Source: Sunxiuqinia elliptica (GTDB lineage Bacteria > Bacteroidota > Bacteroidia > Bacteroidales > Prolixibacteraceae). Taken from it: 64,000 nucleotides of DNA. Under the pieces are notes generated by a model. The model was not told where the DNA came from, searched no databases, and worked only from the letters and a program-made list of their open reading frames with translations. This document shows, piece by piece, positions 1-8,635 of the stretch. A program made the translations under genes and the position numbers. The stretch is taken from positions 186,001 to 250,000 of the forward strand of contig NZ_FONW01000005.1 of NCBI RefSeq assembly GCF_900113005.1, given 5' to 3'. Position 1 is the stretch's first letter; every line of letters starts with the position of its first letter.

Positions 1-152
1 TTAGGGGACTCTCGAACCGGAGATGTAGGCAAAAACAGGAGAGAGCCAGGTCGTTTAAGTCCTAAATAAGCTAGTGTTTTGGTATGGTAATAGTTAGTAA
101 AAAGTCGATGGTGATTGAAATGGATGAGGCGTGTTTTACGATAGAATCATGA
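1..152. other. Left-edge sequence, unassigned
   Basis: No gene can be supported here. One frame (1-69) stays open from the window edge to a TAA and could be the last 22 codons of an upstream gene, but the peptide matches nothing I recognise. A TGA at 150-152 lies in frame directly before the sulfatase fragment that follows, so that fragment is not continuous with anything upstream. Confidence 0.3.
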
Positions 153-467
153 GTGGCTGAAAAGCCAACCGACCGTATGATTGATGGCCGAGATATTCGT
201 TCGTTATTGATGCCTTCGGGAAATTACCCCGAGATTGAAGATTTTAGGTTTTTGTATTCTTATTTCAATAATCAGCCATCAGCCATTCGGGCAAAGGAGT
301 GGAAGTTACATGTCAGAATCGGTTCGCAAACGAAGAATAATTATGGGTACGAAGCTTCACGCGAAACCCCGTTGTTATTTCAGGTTGAGAAAGATTTGGG
401 AGAGCGAATTGATTTGGCTGATCAGGAATCCGAAAAAGTATCCGAACTCCTTTTAGAATTAGAATAG
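153..467 (+). pseudogene. C-terminal remnant of a family S1 sulfatase
   Basis: This 104-codon fragment resembles only the end of a formylglycine-dependent sulfatase. It has the DGRDIRSLL segment that normally follows the second lobe, the AIRAKEWKLHV strand and the LFQVEKDLGERIDLA segment found near the C-termini of arylsulfatases. The N-terminal catalytic half (metal-binding DD and the CxPSR formylglycine motif) is missing. The only start is a GTG preceded by an in-frame stop, and no sulfatase sequence is readable in the 150 bases upstream. I interpret it as a decayed or truncated gene, possibly cut by a rearrangement at or beyond the window edge. A frameshifted gene extending left of the window is the alternative. 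Confidence 0.6.
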
Positions 468-815
468 ATGGAGCGAGAACTTGAAGATGAAGGATCATTC
501 TGGGGAAAGGAATAGGAATTGTTATGAACTTTTGTTTTTAATGTGATAGTGTTACCCATTAAAATTACACATCTAAGAAAATAGGAATTATCTATACTTT
601 TAACTAATTTTTCGGAATCAATCAAAATAAAAAATTAAGGAACTTTCGATTCAGAAGAGAGTCGAAAATCTGCGGTCGTAGAGCATGTTCTGGATGCTTC
701 CCGAATTGACAATTAACATGACCTAAAATAACTAATTTAATTCTTAAGTAAACAATAATTGGGATATCCTGAAGCATTGGTCTTGCCTCATGGATATCTT
801 GTTAAAAAGATCAAA
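468..815. other. Intergenic region before GH97 gene
   Basis: This AT-rich gap has no supportable gene. A short inverted repeat (TTTCGA at 644-649, TCGAAA at 662-667) is the only structure seen. No clear TAnnTTTG promoter was found upstream of the GH97 gene. An in-frame TTG at 759 could extend that gene, but the extension does not look like a signal peptide. Confidence 0.35.
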
Positions 816-2765
816 ATGAAAAGATTACTTTCAGTAATTTGCTTGCTGGTCGTATTTAATGTGACAATGGCAAAAGAATATGAGCTTTCTTCTCCGAATG
901 GAAGAATTAGCCTTAAAGTGAATGTTGACGAAAATTGCACTTATTCTGTTTTTTTAGGAGATCAGCAGATAATCACCGCTTCTCCAATCGCTCTTGAATT
1001 AGCCAACGGAGATGTTTGGGGGAAGGATGCCCGTGTCAGAAGAGCTAAAGTAACATCACATTCCAATGAGTTGACTCCCGTTGTTCAGCGGAAATATGCT
1101 AAAATTCAGGATGTTTACAACCAGCTTACCTTATCGTTTAAAGGTTATTCTTTGGAATTCAGAGCTTATGACGAAGGAGCGGCTTACCGTTGGGTTTCCG
1201 CATTAAAAGGCGAATACAAAGTGAAGTCGGAGCAGGCCAGCTTTGTCTTTCCTGCCGATCATACCACTTGGTTTCCTGAAGAAGAAAGTCTATTTTCTCA
1301 CCAGGAAAGGGAGTACCTGAAAGTAAATTTATCTGCGGTTGGCTCTGACAGATTCTGTTCAACGGGTATGCTGGTGGATTGCGACAATGGAGTGAAAACT
1401 TACATTTCAGAGTCAAACCTGATGGATTATCCAGGGATGTTTCTTCAAGGGGACGATCAAAATCAGAATGCCTTGGTCGGAAAATTTGCCGGTGTTGTTT
1501 TGGAAGAAAAACAGCTAAGCGATCGTGATGTAAAACCAACAAAATATGCCGACTACATTGCAGTATGCAATGGACCAAGGAGTTTCCCCTGGAGGGCTTT
1601 GCTTATAAGTGAGAATGATGAAGAACTTGTGCAATCCGAGCTGATTTATAAGTTGGCGCCTGAGTTGAAAATTCAAAATACCGAATGGATTAAGCCTGGA
1701 AAAGTTGCCTGGGACTGGTGGAATGCGAATAACATTTATGGCGTTGATTTTAAGTCGGGCGTAAACAACGATACGTACAAGTATTACATTGATTTTGCCT
1801 CGAAAAACAACCTGGAATATATTATATTGGATGAAGGTTGGTATCACCTGGAGAATATTATGGATGTTGTTGATGAGATTGATATCCAGGAATTAGTTGA
1901 CTATGGAAAAGAGCGCAATGTGGGAGTAATCCTTTGGGTCGTATGGAAAGCGTTGGATGATCAATTGGAGAAAGCTCTTGACCAGTTTGAGGCTTGGGGA
2001 GTGAAAGGAATCAAAATTGACTTTATGCAACGCGATGACCAATGGATGGTCAATTTTTACGAGAAGATTGCCAGTGAGTGTGCTTCGCGAGAATTACTAG
2101 TGGATTATCACGGGGCTTATAAACCGGCCGGACTTGAGCGGGCGTATCCCAATGTGATTAATTACGAGGGCGTTAAAGGTATGGAGAATGCCAAGTGGTC
2201 ATTACTCCCTGATCCCGAGCATAATGTAACGTTGCCATTTACAAGAATGGTGGCTGGAGCGATGGATTATACGCCGGGAGCAATGATTAATGCGACGAAG
2301 GAGAATTTTAGGAAGGTTTTTAAAGAGCCGATGAGTTCAGGGACACGCTGTCATCAACTGGCCATGTATGTTGTTTTTGAGAGCCCGCTTCAAATGCTTT
2401 GCGATAATCCATCAAACTACTATAAAGAACCGGAATGCATGGAATTTCTTTCTGTTGTGCCTTCAGTTTGGGATGATACAAAAGTTCTAAAAGGAAAAGT
2501 AGGAGACTATGTTGCCATCGCTCGTCGGTCGGGTGATACTTGGTATATTGGCACCATGACAGATTGGGACGCCCGCGAGTTAAGTCTGGATCTTGATTTC
2601 TTAGGTGATGGAAATTATACCATGAGTGTGTGGAAAGACGGAGTGAATGCCGACAAACATGCTGCAGACTTTGCTCAGGAAAACCAGGAGGTTAATTCTG
2701 CTTCAAAAGTTAATGTTAAAATGGCTCCTGGAGGTGGATGGACAGCTATTCTTAAAAAGAAATAG
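816..2765 (+). CDS. GH97 glycoside hydrolase, retaining type
   Basis: This 649-aa secreted enzyme has the GH97 layout: signal peptide (residues 1-19, MKRLLSV...AMA), an N-terminal beta-sandwich (about 20-270) with WFPEEE near its end, a TIM barrel (about 275-550) and a C-terminal beta-domain. GH97 contains inverting alpha-glucosidases such as SusB and retaining alpha-galactosidases. Here the strand IKIDFMQRDDQ puts Asp402 where retaining members have their nucleophile, and Glu451 in NYEGVKGME fits the acid/base. An alpha-galactosidase-like retaining enzyme is therefore inferred; the exact sugar is uncertain. ATG 816 was chosen over TTG 759 because it starts directly at the signal peptide. It probably acts in the periplasm on imported oligosaccharides. 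Confidence 0.88.
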   Translation: MKRLLSVICLLVVFNVTMAKEYELSSPNGRISLKVNVDENCTYSVFLGDQQIITASPIALELANGDVWGKDARVRRAKVTSHSNELTPVVQRKYAKIQDVYNQLTLSFKGYSLEFRAYDEGAAYRWVSALKGEYKVKSEQASFVFPADHTTWFPEEESLFSHQEREYLKVNLSAVGSDRFCSTGMLVDCDNGVKTYISESNLMDYPGMFLQGDDQNQNALVGKFAGVVLEEKQLSDRDVKPTKYADYIAVCNGPRSFPWRALLISENDEELVQSELIYKLAPELKIQNTEWIKPGKVAWDWWNANNIYGVDFKSGVNNDTYKYYIDFASKNNLEYIILDEGWYHLENIMDVVDEIDIQELVDYGKERNVGVILWVVWKALDDQLEKALDQFEAWGVKGIKIDFMQRDDQWMVNFYEKIASECASRELLVDYHGAYKPAGLERAYPNVINYEGVKGMENAKWSLLPDPEHNVTLPFTRMVAGAMDYTPGAMINATKENFRKVFKEPMSSGTRCHQLAMYVVFESPLQMLCDNPSNYYKEPECMEFLSVVPSVWDDTKVLKGKVGDYVAIARRSGDTWYIGTMTDWDARELSLDLDFLGDGNYTMSVWKDGVNADKHAADFAQENQEVNSASKVNVKMAPGGGWTAILKKK

Positions 2766-2829
2766 CTTAAAATAATTGCAGCTTATAACTGAGTCAAATT
2801 CGAAAAGTGTTTTGACAAAAAGTTTGAAG

Positions 2830-2911
2830 GCCAATCTTTATAGCAAGCGAAGAGATGATTCCTGCAAAAATGGAGTTTTCCTTCTTCGGCTATAGGGATT
2901 GGCTTTTGTTT
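2830..2911 (+). terminator. Long hairpin with T-tract after GH97 gene
   Basis: Arms 2830-2844 and 2889-2903 form a 15-bp stem with two G-T wobbles (GCCAATC pairing with GATTGGC at the base). A second 6-bp stem CGAAGA/TCTTCG lies inside, and TTTTGTTTT follows. It looks like a Rho-independent terminator separating GH97 from the sulfatase gene. Confidence 0.6.
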
Positions 2912-2949
2912 TAGTATTTTGCAGGTCGCTTAACCCAAAATCGCTTATC

Positions 2950-4260
2950 ATGAAAATAGGAAGGTCTACCGTTTTTTTCACTTTGCTTGTTTCTTTGTTT
3001 GGTTGTCGGCAGGATGATAAGAAGCCGAACGTAATCATCTTTTTTACTGATGATCAGGGATACGCTGACCTGGGATGTTATGGAGCAACCGGGTTTGAAA
3101 CCCCAAATTTGGATGCTTTAGCTGAGAGCGGCATCCGGTTCACGAGCTTGTATGCGCCAGCTACAGTGTGCACGCCATCGCGAGCAGGCTTATTAACGGG
3201 TTTGTATCCCAAAAGAACCAATTTGCATGAAGCTGTGATTTTTCCTTACTCGACGCATGGATTGCCCCCGGAAAGTTATACGCTGGCCGAATTGTTTAAA
3301 GAGAATGGCTATTCAACGGCTTGCATTGGGAAATGGCATCTTGGACATCAGCCTGAATTTATGCCTAACCGTCAAGGATTCGACTATTTTTATGGAGTTC
3401 CGTATTCCAACGATATGGACGGGCATTATTATCGACATAATAATTTTCAATCTCCACCTTTGCCGGTATACCGCAATGAAAATATCATAGAAGAAGGTCT
3501 AGATCAGCGCTACCTGACCAAGAGGTACACCGAAGAAAGTATTCAGCTGATCAAGAATCGGGGTGAAGAACCATTCTTCATTTATCTCGCCCACAATATG
3601 CCACATACGCCACTCCATGTTAGTGAGCAATTTGAAGGAAAAAGCAAGATGGGCTTGTATGGCGATGTCATCATGGAACTGGATTGGAGCATGGGAGAAA
3701 TTATCCGAACACTAAAAGAGGAGCATATTTACGAAAATACAATTGTGGTGTTTTCTTCAGACAACGGGCCGATATCCAATCGTTCAGCAAGGCCGTTGCG
3801 AGGCACAAAAGCGACGACTTGGGAAGGAGGACAACGTGTTCCCGGATTAATTGCATGGCCTCAGGAAATTCCAGCGAATAAAGTTTCAGATGGGATGGTT
3901 ACACTGATGGATTTGTTTCCAACGTTTATTGACATTCTTAAAGATACTGATTCTGAAAAAAGAAGTTTTGATGGGATTAGTCTTTTGGAGCTCTTGAAAA
4001 ATCCAGAAGAAACAAAGTTGGAGCCAAGACCTTTTCTTTACTATGCACGCAACGGACAGCCAGAAGCAATTCGCGAAGGAGAGTGGAAGTTGCATATGCA
4101 AAAAAGCCGGGGATGGCATCAGGATAGCACCGCTTTTTCACCTCAATTGTATCAGCTTGGAATAGACCTAGGAGAACATCAGAATGTAATCAATGAGCAT
4201 CCTGATATTTTTAAGCAGATGAAGAATAAACTAGAAGAAGAAGATGAGTTGATGCAATAG
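2950..4260 (+). CDS. S1 sulfatase lipoprotein
   Basis: This 436-aa formylglycine-dependent sulfatase hydrolyses a sulfate ester on a glycan, probably in the periplasm. Lipoprotein signal: residues 1-19 with lipobox LFGC (Cys19). After it come the first metal-binding strand FFTDDQGYADLG (Asp34/Asp35) and the canonical activation motif CTPSRAGLLTG, where Cys74 should become formylglycine. Further signatures are GKWHLGH, the His-rich segment HNMPHTPLH and the second metal motif SSDNG near residue 270. The length is typical of bacterial arylsulfatases. ATG 2950 was chosen because upstream in-frame codons do not encode a signal peptide. Sulfatase subfamily and sulfate position cannot be read reliably from sequence alone. 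Confidence 0.92.
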   Translation: MKIGRSTVFFTLLVSLFGCRQDDKKPNVIIFFTDDQGYADLGCYGATGFETPNLDALAESGIRFTSLYAPATVCTPSRAGLLTGLYPKRTNLHEAVIFPYSTHGLPPESYTLAELFKENGYSTACIGKWHLGHQPEFMPNRQGFDYFYGVPYSNDMDGHYYRHNNFQSPPLPVYRNENIIEEGLDQRYLTKRYTEESIQLIKNRGEEPFFIYLAHNMPHTPLHVSEQFEGKSKMGLYGDVIMELDWSMGEIIRTLKEEHIYENTIVVFSSDNGPISNRSARPLRGTKATTWEGGQRVPGLIAWPQEIPANKVSDGMVTLMDLFPTFIDILKDTDSEKRSFDGISLLELLKNPEETKLEPRPFLYYARNGQPEAIREGEWKLHMQKSRGWHQDSTAFSPQLYQLGIDLGEHQNVINEHPDIFKQMKNKLEEEDELMQ

Positions 4261-4470
4261 CTCTTGTTCGTTAATTGGAGGGAAAGAATTTTTTTGTCTG
4301 TTGAAGTGGAGGGTGGTTTTTTGATAAAGTTGCTTTTTTGAAGTGAACCAATGAATACATCGGCCTATATTTGGCAGTCAATTCTTCTGGATAGAAAAGA
4401 ACTTATACTTTTATGGCAGCGTCCATCTATTACTAGGGGGGTATTACTAACTAAAATATTTCGGAAATTT

Positions 4471-5787
4471 ATGAAAAAGGTGAGTTTGATAATGAGTTTA
4501 ATTGTGGGCACTCTATTGTCCTTCAATTTTGTTGAGGCACAAAATAAGCCTGAAACATTAAGTGAAGATGCGGCGTGGTGTTGGTTTTCGGGCCCTCGTG
4601 CAATCTACCGTCACAATGGAAAAGCTGAAATTGTTACCGGTTGGATTACCAAAGACGGGACTTTGCAAGCAGCTCTTTTAAATTATATAGAAGGTGCAAG
4701 TCAGGTTCAAACAATTGCCCCTCAACTTGAAAAGGACGACCATGCCAACCCAGCATTTGCCGAGTTGGCGGATAAAGATGTTTTGCTGTTTTGCGCCAAA
4801 CATTACGATCATAAAGTGCGGGTTAACCGATTGAAGACTGATGCTTCTTCGTTGGAGTTTGGAGAAACTGTTGAGCACGATATTTATGATGAAGAAGAAC
4901 TCAAAAGGTATCCATACAAGCGCGTGACATATGCCAATCCATTTGCGCTTTCAAATGAGAATAACCGTATTTATTGCTTCGGACGCTGGACTGGCTTTAA
5001 ACCCAATATCACTTGGTCTGACGATGATGGCGTATCCTTTGAAAAGAGTAGGGTCTTTATCACCAACATTCCTTTTGATGGTAACAATCGTCCTTATGTC
5101 TGTTACTCCTCGGACGGAAAATCGAAGATTCACATTCTTTTTACCGATGGACATCCTCGTAATGAACCGTTGAATTCGGTTTATTATGCTTGCTATGAGA
5201 ATGGTGCTTTTTGGAAAGCCGATGGAACCAAGATCTGTGATCTGAAAAATATTCCATTTGAGCCGAAAGATGCATCAGTGGTTTATCAGGCAACTGAAGA
5301 AAATGGCCGGGCTTGGATTTACGATATAGGATCTGATCGGAAAGGGCGTCCGGTTGTGCTGTATGCCCGCTACCCGGAAGAAACCAAGCACCTGTATCAT
5401 TATGCCATATTTGATGGGAAAAAGTGGATTGACAACGAGGTTTGTAATGCTGGAAAGTGGTTCCCTCAAACACCCGAGGGGAAGATAGAACCGGAACCAC
5501 ATTATTCAGCAGGAATGTCCTTAAATCCGTTAAATCCGAACATTATTTACTTGTCGCGTGACGTGAATGGTACCTTTGAAATTGAAAAGCAGGAGACACG
5601 GAATCATGGAAAGAGTTGGAAGGTAACGCCCATCACACAAAACTCGGAATATGACAATGTCAGGCCGGTTGTTCCCAAGAATATGAAAAAAGGGGATGTC
5701 CCAGTTGTGCTTTGGATGGTGAACAAGAAGTATATTCACTATACCAATTACGATACAGGGATTGATTATTTTGTCGATGAAAAATAA
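4471..5787 (+). CDS. BNR-4 repeat protein, candidate PL24/PL25-type lyase or GH145-like
   Basis: This 438-aa secreted protein has a signal peptide (MKKVSLIMSLIVGTLL...VEA) and then the AWCWFSGPRAIY segment typical of BNR-4 seven-bladed propellers. It continues with repeated WSDDDG and HILFTDGHP-type blades and a C-terminal VVLWMVNKKYIHYTNYDTG strand. BNR-4 proteins include ulvan lyases (PL24, PL25) and GH145 rhamnosidase-type proteins. The stop codon overlaps the start of a GH88 unsaturated-glucuronyl hydrolase, which argues for a lyase that makes the unsaturated ends GH88 removes. That is inference: I did not identify the catalytic His/Tyr with certainty. ATG 4471 begins the signal peptide; an in-frame ATG at 4351 would add 40 unlikely residues. 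Confidence 0.72.
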   Translation: MKKVSLIMSLIVGTLLSFNFVEAQNKPETLSEDAAWCWFSGPRAIYRHNGKAEIVTGWITKDGTLQAALLNYIEGASQVQTIAPQLEKDDHANPAFAELADKDVLLFCAKHYDHKVRVNRLKTDASSLEFGETVEHDIYDEEELKRYPYKRVTYANPFALSNENNRIYCFGRWTGFKPNITWSDDDGVSFEKSRVFITNIPFDGNNRPYVCYSSDGKSKIHILFTDGHPRNEPLNSVYYACYENGAFWKADGTKICDLKNIPFEPKDASVVYQATEENGRAWIYDIGSDRKGRPVVLYARYPEETKHLYHYAIFDGKKWIDNEVCNAGKWFPQTPEGKIEPEPHYSAGMSLNPLNPNIIYLSRDVNGTFEIEKQETRNHGKSWKVTPITQNSEYDNVRPVVPKNMKKGDVPVVLWMVNKKYIHYTNYDTGIDYFVDEK

Positions 5788-7027
5788 AAATACAAAAGCA
5801 ATGAGATTAAAGATGATACTGGGGATGGCAATTGTTTTGCTGTCCGTAGCGGGATGTTCAGATAAGAAGGGTGCGTTTATTCAAGAAAATGTTGATTTTG
5901 CAGGGAGCCAGCTAGAAAAGGCTTTGGATGCGATTCCGGAAGATGGGCGTTTACCCCGATCAATCAGAAAAAATGGAGAACTAGGAACGGTTGGCCCTTA
6001 CGATTGGACCAGTGGTTTTTTCCCCGGTAGTTTATGGTATCTGTACGAACTAACGGGTAACGAACAATGGCGAACAACAGCTGAGCGAACAACGAAGTGG
6101 TTAGAGCCCATCCAATATTATACCGACAATCATGATGTTGGTTTTATGCTGAGTTGTAGTTATGGAAATGGCTTGCGACTGACAAACAATGCTGATTACA
6201 AGCAAGTGCTGATTAATGGAGCAGAGTCGCTTTGTACCCGGTACAGCGATGTTACTCGCTCGATAAAATCATGGAATGGAGGCGGAACCAAAGATGGAAA
6301 GAGGTGGCAGTTCCCGGTCATTATTGATAATATGATGAATCTGGATTTGTTGTTCGAGGCCTCCAGGTTGTCAGGGAATGATAAGTACCGAAAGATTGCC
6401 ATCACTCACGCCGAACAAACGATGAAAAATCATTTCAGGGAGGACTATAGTAGCTACCATGTTGTGGATTATGACACCCTAACCGGAGCAGTAAGAGGTC
6501 GATATACGCATCAGGGATATTCACATGAATCAGCATGGGCGCGTGGACAGGCTTGGGGTTTGTATGGTTTTACGCTTTGTTATCGGGAAACAGGAGACGA
6601 ACGGTTTTTGCAATATGCTGAAGCGATTGCAAGCTATGTCCTTAATCATCCCAACATGCCAGAAGACCTGGTGCCTCTGTGGGATTATCACATCAATGAT
6701 CCGGCCTACGTTCCAAGCTGGTTGGAAAAATTGCCCAAGCTGGAAAAACCTTGGCGAGATGCTTCGGCTGCTGCAGTAACGGCATCGGCTCTTTTGGAGC
6801 TAAGCCAATTGAGTAAAAAGAATGGAACAGTTTATTGGGAAGCAGCAGAACAGATTTTGTTTAGCCTGAGTAGCCATTATAAAGCCAATCCTGAAAAAAT
6901 TCCTTTTTTTGTTCTCGATCATAGTGTTGGAAACATTCCTTCACATTCCGAGATTGATGTACCAATTAATTATGCCGACTATTACTTCTTGGAGGCTTTA
7001 GCACGGTATAAAAGGATGAATAATTAG
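5777..7027 (+). CDS. GH88 unsaturated glucuronyl hydrolase lipoprotein
   Basis: The enzyme hydrolyses the 4,5-unsaturated uronic acid that a polysaccharide lyase leaves at the non-reducing end. It is a 416-aa (alpha/alpha)6-barrel protein with a lipobox (LSVAGC). Family signatures are TSGFFPGSLWYLYEL, HDVGFMLSCSYGNG with Asp120, VIIDNMMNLDLLF with Asp184, and HESAWARGQAWGLYGF. The two Asp residues match the catalytic pair of GH88 enzymes. The start overlaps the preceding BNR-4 gene by 11 bases, so the two are probably translationally coupled. ATG 5801 (MRLKMILGM...) is an equally credible start for the lipoprotein signal. GH105 is the nearest alternative family, but the motifs favour GH88. 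Confidence 0.9.
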   Translation: MKNKNTKAMRLKMILGMAIVLLSVAGCSDKKGAFIQENVDFAGSQLEKALDAIPEDGRLPRSIRKNGELGTVGPYDWTSGFFPGSLWYLYELTGNEQWRTTAERTTKWLEPIQYYTDNHDVGFMLSCSYGNGLRLTNNADYKQVLINGAESLCTRYSDVTRSIKSWNGGGTKDGKRWQFPVIIDNMMNLDLLFEASRLSGNDKYRKIAITHAEQTMKNHFREDYSSYHVVDYDTLTGAVRGRYTHQGYSHESAWARGQAWGLYGFTLCYRETGDERFLQYAEAIASYVLNHPNMPEDLVPLWDYHINDPAYVPSWLEKLPKLEKPWRDASAAAVTASALLELSQLSKKNGTVYWEAAEQILFSLSSHYKANPEKIPFFVLDHSVGNIPSHSEIDVPINYADYYFLEALARYKRMNN

Positions 7028-7049
7028 GCTGCTTTTAAAAGAAAAAACG

Positions 7050-8528
7050 ATGAAAAACACAAGCTACTTCTGGTTATGCTCTTTGGCGTTGGTGTCGTGT
7101 GAAAGAAAAAACGCGGAACCCAAAATTAGTCAGCAACCCAATGTCCTCTTTATTTGTGTTGATGATCTCCGTCCTGAGTTGGGATGCTATGGTAAAGAAT
7201 ACATTCACTCACCAAATATCGATCAACTCGCAAAAACAGGAGCGGTTTTTACAAACCATTTTGTTTCTATTCCAACTTGTGGAGCCTCTAGAAGTAGTTT
7301 GTTGACTGGAATGTATCCGCAAACCAAAGCCCATTTATCCAATGAGGCGATTCACAATATGATATCAGGACAGCCTGAGCAGGAAGCTCCGGAAACATTT
7401 ATTCATCACTTAAAACGAAACGGGTATTATACGGTTGGAGTGGGAAAAATAAGCCACTATGCTGATGGTTTGTTGTATGCCTACACCGATTCGGTAGGTA
7501 CCGAACTGGAATTACCCCATAGTTGGGATGAAATGTTATTTGATGCCGGAAAATGGGGGACTGGTTGGAATGCATTTTTTGGGTATGCTGATGGGGAGAA
7601 CCGACAAAGCCGCAATCGTCAGGTAAAACCTTATGAAAGAGGAGAGGTGGACGATGATGGCTATCCAGATGGATTGACAGCCAACTTAGCCCTAACGAAA
7701 TTGAAGGAATTAGCTCAAAAGAAGCAGCCTTTTTTTCTGGGCGTTGGTTTCTTTAAGCCACATCTTCCATTCAATGCTCCTACAAAATATTGGGATTTGT
7801 ATCAGGAGGATGACATTCCCTTGTCTCCAATTGCAGCTATTCCTGAAAATGTAAATAAAGCGAGTTTACACAATAGTGGCGAGTTTAATGGTTACCAGCT
7901 TGGAGATGAGGAAGCATCACTGGAAGGTCCGGTATCTGATGCATATGGACGAAAGTTGCGACATGCGTATTTTGCTTGTGTCAGCTATGTCGATGCTCAA
8001 ATTGGAAAATTATTGGATGAATTGGACGAATTAGGCTTAGCTGAAAATACGGTGGTTGTTCTTTGGGGCGACCATGGTTGGCATTTAGGCGATCAGTTGG
8101 TTTGGGGAAAACATACCATTTTTGAGCAGGCCCTTAAAAGTGCATTCATTGTTCGGGTGCCAGGAATAACGAATGGTCAGCCGGTGAATGGTGTGGTGAG
8201 TTCGGTTGATATTTATCCGACCCTCATGGATCTTTGCCAGGTTGAGATGCCGCATACAACGGATGGGAAGAGTATGCTCCCTATTTTAGCAGGAGATAAG
8301 CTTGCATGGAAAAATGAAGCATTTGGCTATTTCCGAAATGGAATTACGCTTCGAACCGATCGTTATCGATTAACCAAATATTTTAGAAACGAACAACCGA
8401 TGATTGAATTGTATGATCATGCAAATGATCCACATGAAAAACGGAATATTGCTGCTGAGCATCCAGAGCTTGTTGAAGAGCTGATGTCTCTTTGGGAAAA
8501 AGGAAATACAGGTTTGTATGATCAATAA
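7050..8528 (+). CDS. Iduronate-2-sulfatase-like S1 sulfatase lipoprotein
   Basis: This 492-aa sulfatase is related to the iduronate-2-sulfatase branch: VDDLRPELGCYG at the first metal site, YPQTKAHL after the activation motif, FFKPHLPFNAP, and GDHGWHLGDQLVWGKHT at the second metal site. Lipobox LVSC (Cys17). The activation motif is TCGASRSSLLTG with Cys77, that is CxAxR and not CxPxR; this variant is common in this branch and can be matured by anaerobic sulfatase-maturating enzymes. It sits 22 bases after GH88 and probably belongs to the same transcript. Together with GH88 it fits removal of 2-O-sulfate from a uronic-acid residue, which is inferred from the family. Confidence 0.9.
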   Translation: MKNTSYFWLCSLALVSCERKNAEPKISQQPNVLFICVDDLRPELGCYGKEYIHSPNIDQLAKTGAVFTNHFVSIPTCGASRSSLLTGMYPQTKAHLSNEAIHNMISGQPEQEAPETFIHHLKRNGYYTVGVGKISHYADGLLYAYTDSVGTELELPHSWDEMLFDAGKWGTGWNAFFGYADGENRQSRNRQVKPYERGEVDDDGYPDGLTANLALTKLKELAQKKQPFFLGVGFFKPHLPFNAPTKYWDLYQEDDIPLSPIAAIPENVNKASLHNSGEFNGYQLGDEEASLEGPVSDAYGRKLRHAYFACVSYVDAQIGKLLDELDELGLAENTVVVLWGDHGWHLGDQLVWGKHTIFEQALKSAFIVRVPGITNGQPVNGVVSSVDIYPTLMDLCQVEMPHTTDGKSMLPILAGDKLAWKNEAFGYFRNGITLRTDRYRLTKYFRNEQPMIELYDHANDPHEKRNIAAEHPELVEELMSLWEKGNTGLYDQ

Positions 8529-8551
8529 ACACTGGCTGTAATTAAGCTAAT

Positions 8552-8585
8552 TCTCTAATCATTTGATTGGAGAGTAGTGTCTTTT
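8552..8585 (+). terminator. Hairpin after iduronate-sulfatase-like gene
   Basis: Arms 8552-8560 (TCTCTAATC) and 8565-8573 (GATTGGAGA) pair with one G-T wobble around an ATTT loop. A CTTTTTG tract begins 8 bases later. It is a plausible end of the 816-8528 transcript, although the T-tract is displaced from the stem. Confidence 0.45.
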
Positions 8586-8618
8586 TGAAGTCATGTCCTT
8601 ATTTTTTTATTTCTTTAC

Positions 8619-8633
8619 AGCCGTTAAACGGCT
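8619..8633. promoter_or_regulatory. Perfect 7-1-7 palindrome before ECF sigma gene 1
   Basis: AGCCGTTAAACGGCT is a perfect inverted repeat with one central base, ending 3 bases before the TTG start of the first sigma gene. It has no T-tract, so an operator or a start-site hairpin is more likely than a terminator. I saw no second copy in the window. Confidence 0.45.
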
Positions 8634-8635
8634 AA

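Noticed and set aside
759-815. N-terminal extension of GH97 from TTG 759
   Set aside because: The added 19 residues precede an intact signal peptide that starts at ATG 816.
1159-1578. Long open frame on the minus strand inside the GH97 gene
   Set aside because: It lies antisense to a well-supported enzyme, has no recognisable domain and no promoter; similar antisense frames occur throughout the susC genes.
4366-4373. TATATTTG, a perfect TAnnTTTG match upstream of the BNR-4 gene
   Set aside because: The nearest TTTG lies 25 bases upstream, too far for the usual spacing, and chance matches are expected in AT-rich DNA; not listed as a promoter.
4428-4449. TATTACTA direct repeats flanking GGGGGG before the BNR-4 gene
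   Set aside because: The G-tract resembles the fecR promoter element, but no GTAT follows at 16 bases, so it does not fit the shared pattern.
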